A stretch of 64,000 nucleotides of DNA from Lunularia cruciata (GCA_948567375.1 OX419761.1:26290501-26354500); one strand, 5' to 3'. Shown: positions 1 through 9,110, numbered from the stretch's first letter. The notes: generated by a model not told the origin, from the sequence alone. Numbers and translations are program-made.

Positions 1-274
1 CCAAAGTACTAAAGCCTAATCTGAAACCAGCTTGGCACTTAGCTCGAATTTTGTGCTTTTCAGCCCAAGTGCTCAACCTTGACTCCAAAATTCGACCATA
101 CAACTTGGCAAAGACACTACCAACAAGTATGGGACGGTAATTGGTGACAACATCTCTTTGGCCAGACTTGTGAATAGGAACTACCTTCTTGAAGCACCAT
201 CTATCCGGAAAGCCACACTTGATTGCCTCATTCAAATGAGAAGTGAGTATTGAAATCAGTTGGCTACCGCCCCA
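1..274 (-). mobile_element. LINE E2, 3' part (RT fragment)
   Basis: Read on the minus strand this is part of the LINE ORF2 between the endonuclease and the RT catalytic core (KWGG to FRLGFSTL region). It continues off the left edge of the window. It stops at 274 exactly where the minus-strand piece at 5943 begins: the intact reading through this point in other copies (around 25885 and 41695) joins the two ends. I infer that the full-length plus-strand element E1 inserted here and split E2. The flanks share only about 2 bp (CA), so there is no clear target-site duplication. Confidence 0.85.
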
Positions 275-297
275 GTCGTTGTTCTTGTTCTTGGATT
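275..297. other. Junction filler at E1 5' end
   Basis: About 23 bp rich in GTTCTTG-like repeats lie between the broken E2 host and the first base that matches other 5' UTR copies of subfamily A (TCGAAGG at about 301, compare the minus strand near 48020). The bases match neither partner and look like filler added at the 5' junction of the insertion. Confidence 0.5.
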
Positions 298-1758
298 TTT
301 TTCGAAGGTTTGAGAGAGGAGATTTTCCCGAAAATTCAGAAACTCATATCTCAGCACTTGCTCATCCAAACCTTTCGATTTTGGTCTAGTTTGAAGCGCC
401 TTGCCAAGAGCTTTCCATGGACACCAAGAAGGCACGATTCTGAGCATTGTTGCGAAAGTTATGGGTACTTGAATTTTCTGACACAGGTTCAATATTTGAG
501 AGTTTGGTTCTTCATCATTAGGAGTCCAAATTGAGTGATTTTTGTGGCATTGGATGCGCCTTGAAGAGCTCTTTCGATTGATATAAAGCATGCTGGAAAC
601 CCACATCTGTGCAGAGAGTTACAAGGATTCGAATTCTGTCATCGTGGGCAGATTTTAGGGTTTGGACTATCAATTCGAATGACTGTATCTCTGCCACTAC
701 TTGGACAAATGGAGTGATTGAAGTCTCATTAGAAGCGCTATGCTGAGAGCTTTCTTTCAAGGTAAAGCTTGTCCAGTTTGGAGCAGTACTCAGGGAGATC
801 TGGATTTTTCAATTCTGAGAAAGTTTTGAGTAGTCCTTGTTATTGTGCGAGAATTGGAAAGGCTATTGCTCTGTGGTCACAAGTGCAAATCCAGTGAAAG
901 TTGCTGCATCAGAATCTATGATTTCCAAGCTCTCTTTCAAGGCCAAGCTCGCAGCACATGGAGGTCTGAGCAAGCAGTGGTGGTAATTCTCATTCTGTCA
1001 CATCTCGTGCATCTTGGTGTTTGGAGTACCAACTTTGCAGTGCCAGTTCTCCTCACTCACAGATCCAATCCAGGTGATTCTTGAGTCATAAGAACCACAT
1101 GGTCATAGGCTTTCTATTAAGTCCATACTTGAAAGATTTGGATATCCAACGCAGATGATATGACCATTTGTTTCACTGTAGCACTTGCAACTACTTGGTG
1201 TTAAAATCTGCACATGTGAAGTAGGATTGCTCTGTACTTATAGGTCCAAATCAAGTGGTTTTTGTGGCAATAGAACAAGCATTGTGCAAGGTTTCTATAG
1301 AGATTTGATTTGTAGAAATTGAAGGTCAGATAAGGAAGTTGTGATAGTTTTAAATCTGTGACTCTTTGGACATCATAACATTGTGAAGTGCAAATTCAAG
1401 CTATTGTATCTTTGTACTCAATGATCCAAATGAAGTGATCTTTGTGTCTTTAGAATCAGCTCCCTCAGACCTTTAGACTGAAAATTGATTGCTATAGGCT
1501 AGGTCACAAATAAAAAGCTCTAGGTCCCTCAAATTTCGCAGCCTTTGGTATCTATGTGCACTGCAGATTTGAAAGATAGTATCTTTGCACTCACATATTC
1601 AAATGAGATGATTCTTATCTCATTAGAATCAGTTTTTCAAGGTCTTTACTTCAACACCAGCCTAGTAGTGCTTATTGTAAAACAGTAGTGCTACCTACTT
1701 GAAAATCCTAAAGTTTTGGTGTTGGAAGTAAAACTTCCAGATTGACCGTGAGTGATAA
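298..1758 (+). repeat. 5' UTR monomer array, about 180-bp period
   Basis: No credible ORF. A degenerate block (roughly TCCAAATgaAGTGATttTTGT, a GTCATTAGAA-like stretch, then CAAGgCTTTC) recurs with anchors at 365, 525, 705, 884, 1064, 1245, 1425 and 1599. The steps are 160, 180, 179, 180, 181, 180 and 174 bp. The monomers are strongly diverged in sequence but hold their length. The region is where the element's internal promoter should lie. Mouse L1 also has promoter monomers in tandem; the comparison is analogy, not homology. Confidence 0.8.
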
Positions 1759-1770
1759 GTGATTGTCACA

Positions 1771-2610
1771 ATGGAGGAGTCCAAGATGGTGAAAGACATT
1801 GCTGATATAGCCATGAAGCAACAACAATTAGCTGAAATGTATAGGAAAGCAAATGATTTCCACAAGGACCTTAGAAGCTTCATGGCACCTATGTCCCAGT
1901 GCATGAGTACTCTCATGACTGATATGGAATTTGTAAAGGTTGAGATCAGTAGTGTCAAAGAGTCTTTGAACCTAGTCAATCAAGAGATTCAAGACCTCAA
2001 GAAGAGTTCTATTTCTTTGTTAACATCAACCAAGGGGATGGTTGATGCTACCGAGAAAGTTGCTTCCTTGGGAGCACAAGCCAACGATATTGCTACACAA
2101 GGCGGAGGGCTCCAACAGATTGTGGACACATTAGAAGTGAAGATGAAGTCTTATGCTGAAGCTACTAAGGTGGCTCAAATCTCTTGCTTGCAAGAGCATG
2201 AGGTTGAGAAGGAGAACCAATTGGTCAGAATGAAGAACTTGAGAATTTCAGGTTTGCCAGAGACTGAGAAGGAAGACACCAAGGCCATAGTATGTGAGTT
2301 TATTGCTGATTCTTTGAGAGTCCATGATCCTCAGATTTTGCAAGCATATAGATTGGGACAACAAGGTGCACAACCAAGAAGCATTTTGGTGAGGTTTGGC
2401 TCAGAAACTCAAAGGAATACAGTGATGGATAGCAAGGCTATACTGAAGGGGCGGCGTATTTGGTTGGACCCTGATCTCACACCTCTCCAATGGCAAGCAA
2501 AGAAGGGAGAATTAGCAAAAGTGAAGGAGGCTCAACAAGCAGGTTTTGTTGCATTCTTGAGAGACAATAGAGCTGTGATCACCCAAAGGAAGTTGTCAAC
2601 TACCGCATAG
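1771..2610 (+). CDS. LINE ORF1 protein (L1-type RNA-binding, E1)
   Basis: 279 aa from the ATG at 1771 (an in-frame GTG at 1759 would add four residues; subfamily C copies also give 279 aa from ATG). Residues 1-140 are mostly heptad-rich helix, a likely coiled coil for trimerisation. From about residue 150 comes an L1 ORF1p-like RRM (ENQLVRMKNLRISGLPE, then SILVRFGSETQRN), followed by a C-terminal domain (GRRIWLDPDLTPLQWQ to the end). Known role in the family: binds element RNA as a nucleic-acid chaperone in the RNP. It ends in TAG, and ORF2 continues in the same frame. I see no zinc knuckle, unlike most seed-plant L1 ORF1 proteins. Confidence 0.9.
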   Translation: MEESKMVKDIADIAMKQQQLAEMYRKANDFHKDLRSFMAPMSQCMSTLMTDMEFVKVEISSVKESLNLVNQEIQDLKKSSISLLTSTKGMVDATEKVASLGAQANDIATQGGGLQQIVDTLEVKMKSYAEATKVAQISCLQEHEVEKENQLVRMKNLRISGLPETEKEDTKAIVCEFIADSLRVHDPQILQAYRLGQQGAQPRSILVRFGSETQRNTVMDSKAILKGRRIWLDPDLTPLQWQAKKGELAKVKEAQQAGFVAFLRDNRAVITQRKLSTTA

Positions 2611-2616
2611 CAATTC
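2608..2616 (+). promoter_or_regulatory. Putative amber readthrough site between ORF1 and ORF2
   Basis: ORF1 ends with TAG followed by CAA TTC, and the same frame stays open through all of ORF2. The six codons before the GTG at 2629 and the first 120 or so codons of ORF2 contain no ATG, yet the endonuclease catalytic Asn is only a few codons in. The context is close to the tobamovirus-type leaky stop (UAG followed by CAR YYA). I infer that ORF2 is made as a low-level ORF1-ORF2 readthrough fusion, or by non-AUG reinitiation. Confidence 0.6.
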
Positions 2617-2628
2617 CAGACCCTTAGA

Positions 2629-5600
2629 GTGTTGTTTTGGAATGTTCATGGTCTCACACATACCAAGTACTCAAGCGCTAAACCTGTGTGGGATAATGCT
2701 GATCTGATCAATCTTGTGGAGACATGGGAACATGAAGGAAACACCATTCAAGACATTGAAGGTTTCATTCTTGTTGGTTCAACTTGGAACAAGCGGAGGC
2801 AACACAGAGGAAGGGGCTTTGGAGGTATTGCAACTTACGTCAGATTTGGCTTTGAAAAGTCCGTCTCTTTGATAGGTCAAGACTCAAGTGGACAATACCA
2901 ATGGCTGAGGATTGGAGGAGTTGCTACACCTTGCTTCCTTGCTGTTTGTTACTTTGCCCCATTGACATCACCAATCTATTCAAGCGGATCTCTCAACACC
3001 ATGCATCCTTTCCACTCCTTGACAAAGGATGTGTTGGAATTTCAAAGTAAAGGTGCAGTATTTATCCTTGGTGATTTCAATGCTAGGATCCAAACCTCTC
3101 AGATTCCTGAGTTTAGTGACCGTGAGAATGACCCTTTCCATAGCTTGATAGATCATTCTAGTGCTTGGTCCCGCTCTTCCAAAGACCTCATATCCAACTC
3201 CATGAGTGAGCACTTTTTGAGCTTTGGTACCAATTGTAGCTTGAAGATCTTGAATGGCCTTTCTCAATTTCCAGAAACTTGTAAGAGCACATGCTTTGCT
3301 TCAGGTGGATCCAGCACTATAGATTATATGCTCACCTCACCCAGTGATATACACATTGTCTCAGATTTTGTTGTTTTAGATCCTCAACCTGAATCTGACC
3401 ATGCACCTTTATCTTGTGTCATCCTTCTTTCTTGCCTCAATAGAACCACATTACCTATTGATCATGCCTTTAGAGGGAAACTCCGTCTTGATTTTCACAA
3501 GCGAGATTTGTACCAACAAGCTATCCATGAGAAATTGAGCTCTATGGAGTGGAGTTCTGATTTTCAACAATGCAGTGACCAGTTGGTTGAACTTCTTCAA
3601 TCTACATCAACAACTCTATTTCCACGAGGTTCTCACAGGAAGAGACTTGGTCTCCCTTGCAATAGGTGGTTTGATGCTGATTGTAAAATTGCAAGGATGA
3701 AAGCTATGGATAGGTCTCTTGATCAGATTGCACAAAATCAGGCTTTTGTCACTTATAGAAAGTTGGTGAAGTGCAAGAAGCGAGCGTTCTTGAGACTCAA
3801 GGGGGTTGAGTTGAGCAATGAATTGAGGAGCAATCCCAAGGCTTTTTGGCAGAAAGTAACCATCAGATCTCCATCTCCATCGCTAGACCCGAACGAGCTT
3901 TGTGAATATGTGAAGGATCTGTATTTTTTCCCTGATGCTCCAAGCATGGCACCTTGCCTTGGATCTGCTCTCACCATCTCTGAAGCTGATGTCCACTACC
4001 AATTGAAGAAGTTGGCCAATGGTAAGGCTGAAGACCTTGATGGACTATGTGTTGAACTACTTAAGTGGGGTGGTAGCCATCTGATTTCAGTACTCACTTC
4101 TCTCTTGAATGAGGCCATCAGGTGTGGTTTTCCTGATAGATGGTGCTTCAAGAAGGTTGTTCCTATTCACAAGTCTGGTCAGAGAGATATTGTCACCAAT
4201 TACCGTACCATTCTAGTGGGTAGTATCTTTGCCAAGTTGTACGGTCGAATTTTGGAGACTAGGTTGAGTACTTGGGCTGAAAAGTACAGAATTCGAGCTA
4301 AGTGCCAAGCGGGTTTCAGATCAGGCTTTAGTACCTTGGATCATCTATTGGTACTCCATGTTTTGTGGTGGAAATCTAAAGGTGTTGGGAGAGCTCTCTA
4401 TGTTGCATTTATTGATTTCAGGAAGGCCTTTGATAAGGTGCTTAGGAAATCATTAAGTGAGAGACTCATGGAAGTTGGTGTTTCAGCCGATCTGATTGGT
4501 GCTATCTCTAGACTCTATGAGAAGGTGGTTGTGAAACTTTCATCTTTGAGCTCTCAAGATGTCCTTAGCACAATGGGTGTGATTCAAGGTTGCTCTCTAT
4601 CCCCAACATTGTTTGGAATCTTCATCGATGATCTAGAGAGGGTGCTCATGGAAGCTGGAGCTACAGGTGTACAAGTTGGCTCTTTGATGATACATGCACT
4701 ACTGTATGCGGATGATGTAGTGCTCCTCTCACCCAATCCACAAAGTTTACAGAAGTTGTTGGATTCTCTTCTCTTGTTTTGCAATCAAACAAAGATGGAG
4801 GTGAACCTTGACAAGTCCAAGGTGATGGTGGTGGGTTCTAAAGGTGTCACACCTTTCTTTTTCGACGGACAGCAATTGGAGCAGGTTTCTTCTTACAAGT
4901 ACTTGGGCCTTGAGTTTTCTCATGACTATAGTTGGTCTACTTGTGTGAAGATGAGAATCAATGCAGGCTTTAGAGCTTTGTATTCACTCATGAATTGCTC
5001 TAGACTTGCTCACCTTGCCACATGGGAGTTGAAGAAGGTGCTGTTCAGATCTCTTGTGCAGCCGGTGGTTCTCTATGGTGCTCAGATTTGGGGTCCAGGT
5101 ACTAAGAAGACATGGTGGCAAAAGGTGGAGAAAGTTCAGAAATTGTTTTTGTGTGATGAACTTGGGGTGAGGACTCAAACTCCTTATGTATTGCTGCTTG
5201 ATGAAACCGGGTTTTTGCCTCTTGAGGCTGAAGCTTTGTTTTTAGCTATCACATATGCCACTAAGGTGAGGTCCATGGAGCATGAGAGACTTCCCTACCA
5301 AGCTTTTTGTGCCACTCTATCTGTCGGTTGGTATACAGATCTGGTTGCATGGGCCACCAGGTGGAATGTTTGTGAGCGACATTGGAAGTTGGAGCCTATT
5401 GCACTACGAGAAGTGATCAAGGAGCAGTTTTTACTTCACTTATGGCAGCAACCCGGTACCAAGATGGTGTTCTATCAGCAGTTTGTAAATCCTATGTTAG
5501 TGTATTGTGAGCAAGATTATCTCTTGGCTAGGATTTCTACTTCACTTAGACATGTTATCGCTCAATATAGAACTAGTTCTCATAGACTAGAAGTAGAACA

Positions 5601-5844
5601 AGGACGTTGGCAGCAGATAGAGCACTCCATGCGACTTTGCAAATTGTGTATTATGAGCAAAGTTGAGGATGAGCATCATGTGTTGATTGTTTGCCCTTGT
5701 TACATGCAGATTAGAGTTAGACATCAGATTACTTGTAGTAATTTCTCAACTCTCTTACAAGTTGAAGCTTTAGCGTTAGGGAAGTACATGACCGAGGTTA
5801 GTTTACATCGGACCAATTTGTTACAGATTGGTCAGATGCCCTAG
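2629..5844 (+). CDS. LINE ORF2: endonuclease-reverse transcriptase (E1)
   Basis: 1,071 aa counted from GTG 2629; the frame is open back to the ORF1 stop at 2610. Residues 1-265 form an AP-like endonuclease: WNVHGL (N5), VETW (E31), VCYFAP (Y108), LGDFNAR (D149, N151), SDHAPLS (D257, H258). The RT spans about 460-760 with FIDFRKAFD (D596), GVIQGCSLSP and YADD (D695, D696). The C-terminus has a C-x2-C-x8-H-x5-C finger (C1004, C1007, H1016, C1022). It nicks target DNA and copies the element RNA from the nick. No frameshift or stop is seen. The last 13 codons also encode the 3' hairpin. Confidence 0.92.
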   Translation: MLFWNVHGLTHTKYSSAKPVWDNADLINLVETWEHEGNTIQDIEGFILVGSTWNKRRQHRGRGFGGIATYVRFGFEKSVSLIGQDSSGQYQWLRIGGVATPCFLAVCYFAPLTSPIYSSGSLNTMHPFHSLTKDVLEFQSKGAVFILGDFNARIQTSQIPEFSDRENDPFHSLIDHSSAWSRSSKDLISNSMSEHFLSFGTNCSLKILNGLSQFPETCKSTCFASGGSSTIDYMLTSPSDIHIVSDFVVLDPQPESDHAPLSCVILLSCLNRTTLPIDHAFRGKLRLDFHKRDLYQQAIHEKLSSMEWSSDFQQCSDQLVELLQSTSTTLFPRGSHRKRLGLPCNRWFDADCKIARMKAMDRSLDQIAQNQAFVTYRKLVKCKKRAFLRLKGVELSNELRSNPKAFWQKVTIRSPSPSLDPNELCEYVKDLYFFPDAPSMAPCLGSALTISEADVHYQLKKLANGKAEDLDGLCVELLKWGGSHLISVLTSLLNEAIRCGFPDRWCFKKVVPIHKSGQRDIVTNYRTILVGSIFAKLYGRILETRLSTWAEKYRIRAKCQAGFRSGFSTLDHLLVLHVLWWKSKGVGRALYVAFIDFRKAFDKVLRKSLSERLMEVGVSADLIGAISRLYEKVVVKLSSLSSQDVLSTMGVIQGCSLSPTLFGIFIDDLERVLMEAGATGVQVGSLMIHALLYADDVVLLSPNPQSLQKLLDSLLLFCNQTKMEVNLDKSKVMVVGSKGVTPFFFDGQQLEQVSSYKYLGLEFSHDYSWSTCVKMRINAGFRALYSLMNCSRLAHLATWELKKVLFRSLVQPVVLYGAQIWGPGTKKTWWQKVEKVQKLFLCDELGVRTQTPYVLLLDETGFLPLEAEALFLAITYATKVRSMEHERLPYQAFCATLSVGWYTDLVAWATRWNVCERHWKLEPIALREVIKEQFLLHLWQQPGTKMVFYQQFVNPMLVYCEQDYLLARISTSLRHVIAQYRTSSHRLEVEQGRWQQIEHSMRLCKLCIMSKVEDEHHVLIVCPCYMQIRVRHQITCSNFSTLLQVEALALGKYMTEVSLHRTNLLQIGQMP

Positions 5845-5857
5845 GCCCTTGCCTAGG
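5806..5857 (+). promoter_or_regulatory. 3' RNA hairpins (LINE RT recognition candidate)
   Basis: Two adjacent inverted repeats. Hairpin A (5806-5838) has 15-nt arms and a 3-nt loop (TTA); in most copies the arms are perfect (CATCGGACCAATTTG and its complement), while E1 has one mismatch and one wobble. Hairpin B (5840-5857) has CCTAGGC and GCCTAGG arms around CCTT and contains the ORF2 stop. A weaker stem (AGCC, GAC / GTC, GGGCT) follows before the tail. Stem-loops near the 3' end are how stringent LINEs choose their own RNA; that role here is inferred. Confidence 0.6.
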
Positions 5858-5924
5858 CTCACATTTCATGTGTTTTGTATTGTGTTTCTAGCCTTTTGAC
5901 TCTTTGGGTCTTTCAGGCTTTATA

Positions 5925-5944
5925 TTTCATTGTTTCATTGTTTC
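5925..5944 (+). repeat. LINE tail, TTTCATTG repeats
   Basis: The element ends in about 2.5 copies of TTTCATTG after TATA, with no poly(A). The final TTTCA runs into host bases CTTCAG, sharing CA with the target. Confidence 0.85.
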
Positions 5945-7382
5945 ACTTCAGAAGTTCAACACATAGTCCATCAAGGTCTTCAGCCTTACCATTGGCCAAC
6001 TTCTTCAATTGGTACTTGACATCAGCTTCAGAGATGGTGAGAGCAGATCCAAGGCAAGGTGCCATGCTTGGAGCATTTGGGAAAAAGTACAAATCCTTCA
6101 CATAGTCACAAAGCTCATTCAGGTCCAGCGATGGAGATGGAGATCTGATGGTTACTTTCTTCCAGAAAGCCTTGGGATTGCTCCTCAATTCAGTGCTCAA
6201 CTCAACTCCTTTGAGTCTTAGAAATGCTCGCTTTTTGCACTTCACCAACTTTTTGTATAAAACAAAAGCTTGATTTTGTGCAATCTGATCAAGAGATCTA
6301 TCCATAGCTTTGATCCTTGCCATTTTGCAATCAGCATCATACCATCTATTGCAAGGGAGACCAAGTCTCTTCCTGTGGGAGCCTCTTGGAAACAAAGAAG
6401 TTGATGTAGATTGAAGAAGTTCAATCAATTGATCACTACGTTGTTGAAAATCAGAACTCCACTCCATAGAACTCAATTTCTCTTGGATAGCTTGTTGGTA
6501 CAAGTCTCTCTTGTGAAAATCTAGACGAATTTTGCCTCTAAAAGCATGGTCTATAGGTAATGTGGTTCTATTGAGGCAAGGAAAAAGGATGGTACAGGAT
6601 AGAGGTGCATGGTCTGATTCTGGTTGAGGATCTAAAACAGCAAAATCTGAGACAAGATGGATATCATTAGCTGAAGTGAGCATATAATCTATGGTGCTTG
6701 ATCCACCTGAGGCAAAGCATGTGCTTTTACAAGTTTCTGGAAATTGAGAAAGGCCATTCAAGATCTTCAAGCTACAATTGGCACCAAAGCTCAAAAAGTG
6801 CTCACTCATGGAATTGGACATAGGATCTTTGGAAGAGCGTGACCAAGCACTGGAATGGTCTATCAAGCTGTGGAAAGGATCATTCTCAAGGTCGCTCAAG
6901 TCAGGGATCTGAGAGGCTTGGATCCTAGCATTGAAATCACCAAGAACAAGGACTGCACCTTTACTTTGAAACTCTAACACATCCTTCGTCAAGGAATGGA
7001 AAGGCTGCATGGTGTTGAGAAGTCCACTTGAATAGATTGGTGATGTCAACGGGGCAAAGTAACAAACAGCAATGAAGCAAGGTGTGGCAACTCCTCCAAT
7101 CCTCAGCCAATGGTATTGTCCACTTGAATCTTGACTTATCAAAGAGACTGATTTCTCAAATCCAAATCTGACGTAAGTAGCAATACCTCCAAAGCCCCTT
7201 CCTTTGTGTTGTCTCCGCTTGTTCCAGGTTGAACCAACAAGAGTGAATCCTTCAATGTCTTGAATGGTGTTTCCTTCATGTTCCCATGTCTCCACAAGAT
7301 TGATCAGATGAGCATCATCCCACAAAGGCTTAGCGCTGGAGTACTTGGTATGTGTGAGCCCATGAACATTCCAAAACAGTAC
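5943..7382 (-). pseudogene. LINE ORF2, endonuclease half (E2)
   Basis: About 460 codons are open from TTG 7325 (frame open from the ORF1 stop at 7403) to the E1 insertion. The endonuclease motifs are present (WNVHGL, VETW, CYFAP, LGDFNAR, SDHAPLS). The protein stops at ELLK where E1 begins; the rest lies at 1-274 and beyond. One change from other copies is LISQDSS for LIGQDSS. Confidence 0.85.
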
Positions 7383-7400
7383 TCTAAAGGTCTGGAATTG

Positions 7401-8240
7401 CTATGCAGTAGCTGATAATTTCTTTTGAGTAATCACAACTCTATTATCTCTCAAGAATGCAACAAAACCTGCTTGTTGAGCCTCCTTCACTTTTGCTAAT
7501 TCTCCCTTCTTTGCTTGCCATTGGAGAGGTGTGAGATCAGGGTCCAACCAGATACGGCGCCCCTTTAGTATAGCTTTGTTCCCCATCACTACATTCCTTT
7601 GAGTTTCTGAGCCAAACCTCACCAAAATGCTTCTTGGTTGTGCACCTTGTTGTCCCAATCTATATGCTTGCAAAATCTGAGGATCATGGACTCTCAAAGA
7701 ATCAGCAATAAACTCACACACTATGGCCTTGGTGTCTTCCTTCTCAATCTCAGGCAAACCTGAAATCCTCAAGTTCTTCATTCTCACCAATTGGTTCTCC
7801 TTCTCAACCTCATGCTCTTGCAAGTAAGAGATTTGAGCCACCTTCGTAGCTTCAGCATATGACTTCATCTTGACCTCTAATGTGTCAACCATCTCTTGCA
7901 GCCGTCCATTTTGTGAAGCAATGTTGGTGGCTTGTGCTCCCAAGGAAGCAACCTTCTTAGTAGCATCTACCATACCCTTGGTGGAGTCTAACATCAAATT
8001 GCTACTCTTCTTGAGTTCTTGGATATCTACGGTGATCGAATTCAGAGATTCTTTCACAGTCAAGACATCAATTCTTACGGTTTGCAAATCTGCCATAAGA
8101 GTGTTCATGCATTGAGACATGGGGGCAAAAAAGCTCTTGAGTTCCTTGTGGAAGTCATTTGCTTTTCTATACATTTCAGCAAGCTGTTGCTGTTTTGAAG
8201 CTATCTCAGCAATGTCTTGCATCATCTTGGAAGCTTCCAT
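7401..8240 (-). CDS. LINE ORF1 protein (E2, subfamily C)
   Basis: 279 aa, intact, starting MEASKMMQDIAEIASKQQQ. The N-terminal coiled coil differs clearly from E1 (for example LQTVRIDVLTVKESLNSI against MEFVKVEISSVKESLNLV), while the RRM and C-terminal domain from about residue 100 on are nearly identical. It ends TAG CAA TTC like the other copies. It has its own ORF but lies in a broken element, so it could only act in trans if transcribed. Confidence 0.85.
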   Translation of the reverse strand: MEASKMMQDIAEIASKQQQLAEMYRKANDFHKELKSFFAPMSQCMNTLMADLQTVRIDVLTVKESLNSITVDIQELKKSSNLMLDSTKGMVDATKKVASLGAQATNIASQNGRLQEMVDTLEVKMKSYAEATKVAQISYLQEHEVEKENQLVRMKNLRISGLPEIEKEDTKAIVCEFIADSLRVHDPQILQAYRLGQQGAQPRSILVRFGSETQRNVVMGNKAILKGRRIWLDPDLTPLQWQAKKGELAKVKEAQQAGFVAFLRDNRVVITQKKLSATA

Positions 8241-9110
8241 TCTAAAATTTCTAACAGATACTATGAGAATGTATCCTCTGGTTCACTCACACTCTGTGAA
8301 CACCAATAGCTCTACACCAAAAATCAACTCCTTTGGACTTGTAAATCAAAAGTTGCAAACTTTTGAATTTGAGTTTTTCCTACATGAAAATTTTGAAATC
8401 CTACAGATTTCGAAAATTCATAACCTTGGCTACAGTACTTTAAAATCTACAATAGATGACTCAATCAAAAGCTCTTGAGAAATTCTATCCAATGAATCAA
8501 AAATGAACTCATTTGAGCCAATAGACATGAAGTTATGGCCTCTAGAGTTCTCTATGGAAACTTCTAAACCTCATTAAATCAAAGAATTCAAATGCTGATT
8601 GATGAATTTCGAAACTTCTTCCACAGAACTCCAACTTCAGCAACCAGGAGTTCAAAAGAAAGCCCTCTCACAGCTGTTTCCAATGAGTCCAAGATTGAAA
8701 GATTTGGACATGGAACCAAAAAGTTACAAGGTGTTGAAAATTGAGCTCAAATCCTAAAATCTCCGAGAGATGGCAGAATTTGAATCTTCATAACTTTCTT
8801 TGTGTATGTGCTCTGCAAGCCAGCGTAGTATCAATCGAAAGAGCTTCCAAAGGCGCTTCTAATGCCACAAAAATCACTCCTTTTGGACACCATATGATGA
8901 AGATTCGAACTCTCAAGTCTAGCTCCTGTGTCAGAAATTTCAATCACTCATAACGTTTTGCTTAAAGCTCAGAATGACACAATCTTGGTGGCTATGGAAA
9001 GGTCTTGGCAAGGCGCTTCGAACAAGAACAAAAACGCAACGTTTGGACATGTATGTAGGGAGATATGGGTCCTCAAACTTTCGGGACTCCTCTCCTCTCA
9101 AACTTTCGAA
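8241..9110 (-). repeat. Subfamily C 5' UTR with one monomer deleted
   Basis: Non-coding 5' UTR of E2. Compared with S (43950-44986) it lacks about 167 bp: the sequence passes from AATGCTGAT directly to TGATGAATTTCG at about 8600, while S has the extra monomer between 44306 and 44473. Both deletion ends carry GAT, so short direct repeats may have mediated loss of nearly one unit. Confidence 0.75.

Larger units (their letters stand above)
298..5944 (+). mobile_element. Full-length L1-type LINE E1 (subfamily A)
   Basis: Complete non-LTR retrotransposon: 5' UTR (298-1770), ORF1 (1771-2610), ORF2 (to 5844), 3' UTR with hairpins, and a tail of TTTCATTG repeats ending at about 5944. Both ORFs are open and all catalytic residues I could check are present, so this copy may still be active. 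It sits in opposite orientation inside LINE E2. The L1 clade call rests on the AP-like endonuclease, the RT with YADD, a C-terminal CCHC finger, no visible RNase H, and an L1-type ORF1. Such elements move by target-primed reverse transcription of their own RNA. Confidence 0.93.
5943..9110 (-). mobile_element. LINE E2, 5' part (subfamily C)
   Basis: Continuation of the piece at 1-274 after the E1 insertion: ORF2 first half (5943-7400), ORF1 (7401-8240) and 5' UTR (8241-9110), all on the minus strand. Rejoining the pieces at 274/5943 restores codons exactly as in CC. The 5' end (CTTTCGAA at 9110) matches the 5' ends of S and CC, so E2 was a full-length insertion. It appears to interrupt E3, whose ORF2 restarts at 9143. 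Confidence 0.85.

Noticed and set aside
250-1084. Small ORFs of 79-116 codons on both strands in the E1 5' UTR
   Set aside because: No shared protein pattern and no motif; they fall across the monomer array and are broken in sister copies.
1759-1770. GTG at 1759 as ORF1 start
   Set aside because: The ATG at 1771 gives 279 aa, the same as subfamily C ORF1 starting at ATG.
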